Assembly: GCA_963814645.1 (NCBI GenBank)
Contig: CAWFDX010000004.1
Location: forward strand, 620,001 to 684,000
Source of the DNA: RYN-230 sp963814645
GTDB taxonomy: Bacteria > Actinomycetota > Actinomycetes > Streptosporangiales > Streptosporangiaceae
Direction of reading: 5' to 3'
Length of the DNA: 64,000 nucleotides
Below, one piece after another: positions 63,779-64,000 of this stretch (position 1 is the stretch's first letter; the number at the start of each line of letters is the position of its first letter). Under the pieces are notes generated by a model. That model was given only the letters and a program-made list of their open reading frames with translations. It was not told where the DNA came from and ran no database searches. The translations under genes were made by a program, and so were the position numbers.

Positions 63779-64000
63779 CTAGCTGCGCTGCCGCCGGCCG
63801 CGCAGCTGGTCGATGTAGACAGCGAGGATGAGCACGGCCCCGACCAGGACTTCCTGCCAGAACGGCGGGACGTTGACCAGGACGAGACCGGTGAGCAGGA
63901 CCGCGATGATGCCGGTCCCGATGACCGTGCCGGCGATGGTGCCGCGCCCGCCGAACAGGCTGGCCCCGCCGATGACCACGGCGGCGATGGCGTTCAGGTT
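63779..64000 (-). CDS. Ribose-type ABC transporter permease (N-terminus outside window)
   Basis: The window holds the last 73 codons. The ALFGGRGTIAGTVIGTGIIAVL-type segment (SLFGGRGTIAGTV) and two membrane helices are the conserved C-terminal part of RbsC-family permeases. The gene continues past the right edge and should be followed there by an ATPase gene. Confidence 0.88.
   Translation of the reverse strand, partial: NLNAIAAVVIGGASLFGGRGTIAGTVIGTGIIAVLLTGLVLVNVPPFWQEVLVGAVLILAVYIDQLRGRRQRS

Overview
The window is chromosomal DNA of a very high-GC, probably sporulating actinomycete. The evidence is strong C/G bias at third codon positions, a BldD orthologue that keeps the cyclic-di-GMP signature, an actinobacterial-type integration host factor, a primosomal N' protein without ATPase motifs, many GTG/TTG starts, and several genes preceded by TANNNT at 6-8 nt, as in leaderless actinobacterial mRNAs. 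Gene content fits Streptosporangiales-like or related lineages, but the genus cannot be fixed from sequence alone. No tRNA, rRNA, CRISPR array, insertion sequence or prophage was seen.

Layout. 1-9.4 kb: a multi-pass GT-C-like membrane protein cut by the left edge, the PASTA kinase PknL, a ferredoxin reductase-like flavoprotein, the Rv2175c-type DNA-binding protein, a polyprenyl diphosphate synthase, MetF, a GNAT enzyme and a HEPN protein. This resembles the mycobacterial Rv2172c-Rv2176 neighbourhood. 9.4-24.8 kb: bldD, then the pyrimidine operon pyrR-pyrB-pyrC-carA-carB-pyrK-pyrD-pyrF behind a PyrR-type leader, followed by ihf, gmk, rpoZ, coaBC and metK. 24.8-32.4 kb: a membrane protein, priA, a conserved hypothetical, def, fmt and rsmB. 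32.4-36.1 kb (minus strand): a DUF2786 protein, a secreted phosphoesterase and a beta-propeller protein. 36.3-43.8 kb: rpe, a YCII/ECF42-type sigma pair, an APC permease, an FMN riboswitch with ribE-ribBA-ribH, then hisG. 43.8-47.7 kb (minus): an iron(III) ABC importer behind an IdeR/DmdR-type iron box. 47.9-49.7 kb: XdhC- and MocA-type molybdoenzyme maturation genes. 49.8-51.0 kb: a lower-GC island with a BrnT/BrnA-like toxin-antitoxin pair and a divergent DUF6941-like gene. 51.1-56.8 kb: aldose epimerase, a degenerate CarH-like MerR regulator, an unusual repeat protein with a partner, and an SseB-family protein. 56.8-61.7 kb: aroC-aroK-aroB-aroQ followed by a second, fused shikimate kinase-dehydroquinate synthase gene. 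61.7-64 kb (minus): a sugar or polyol operon (ribose-type permease, binding protein, zinc dehydrogenase) running off the right edge.

The most interesting biology is the shikimate cluster. The stand-alone AroK has lost key ATP/Mg and substrate residues while the kinase domain of the downstream fusion is canonical. The stand-alone AroB is canonical while the synthase domain of the fusion has lost a metal-ligand histidine. This looks like reciprocal degeneration after duplication.

A caution on quality: at least six genes (pyrR, carB, priA, def, the phosphoesterase and the beta-propeller gene) show single-nucleotide frame breaks inside otherwise well-conserved proteins, three of each sign. Several are essential, so sequencing or assembly indels are the likeliest cause, and these products should be read as intact genes.
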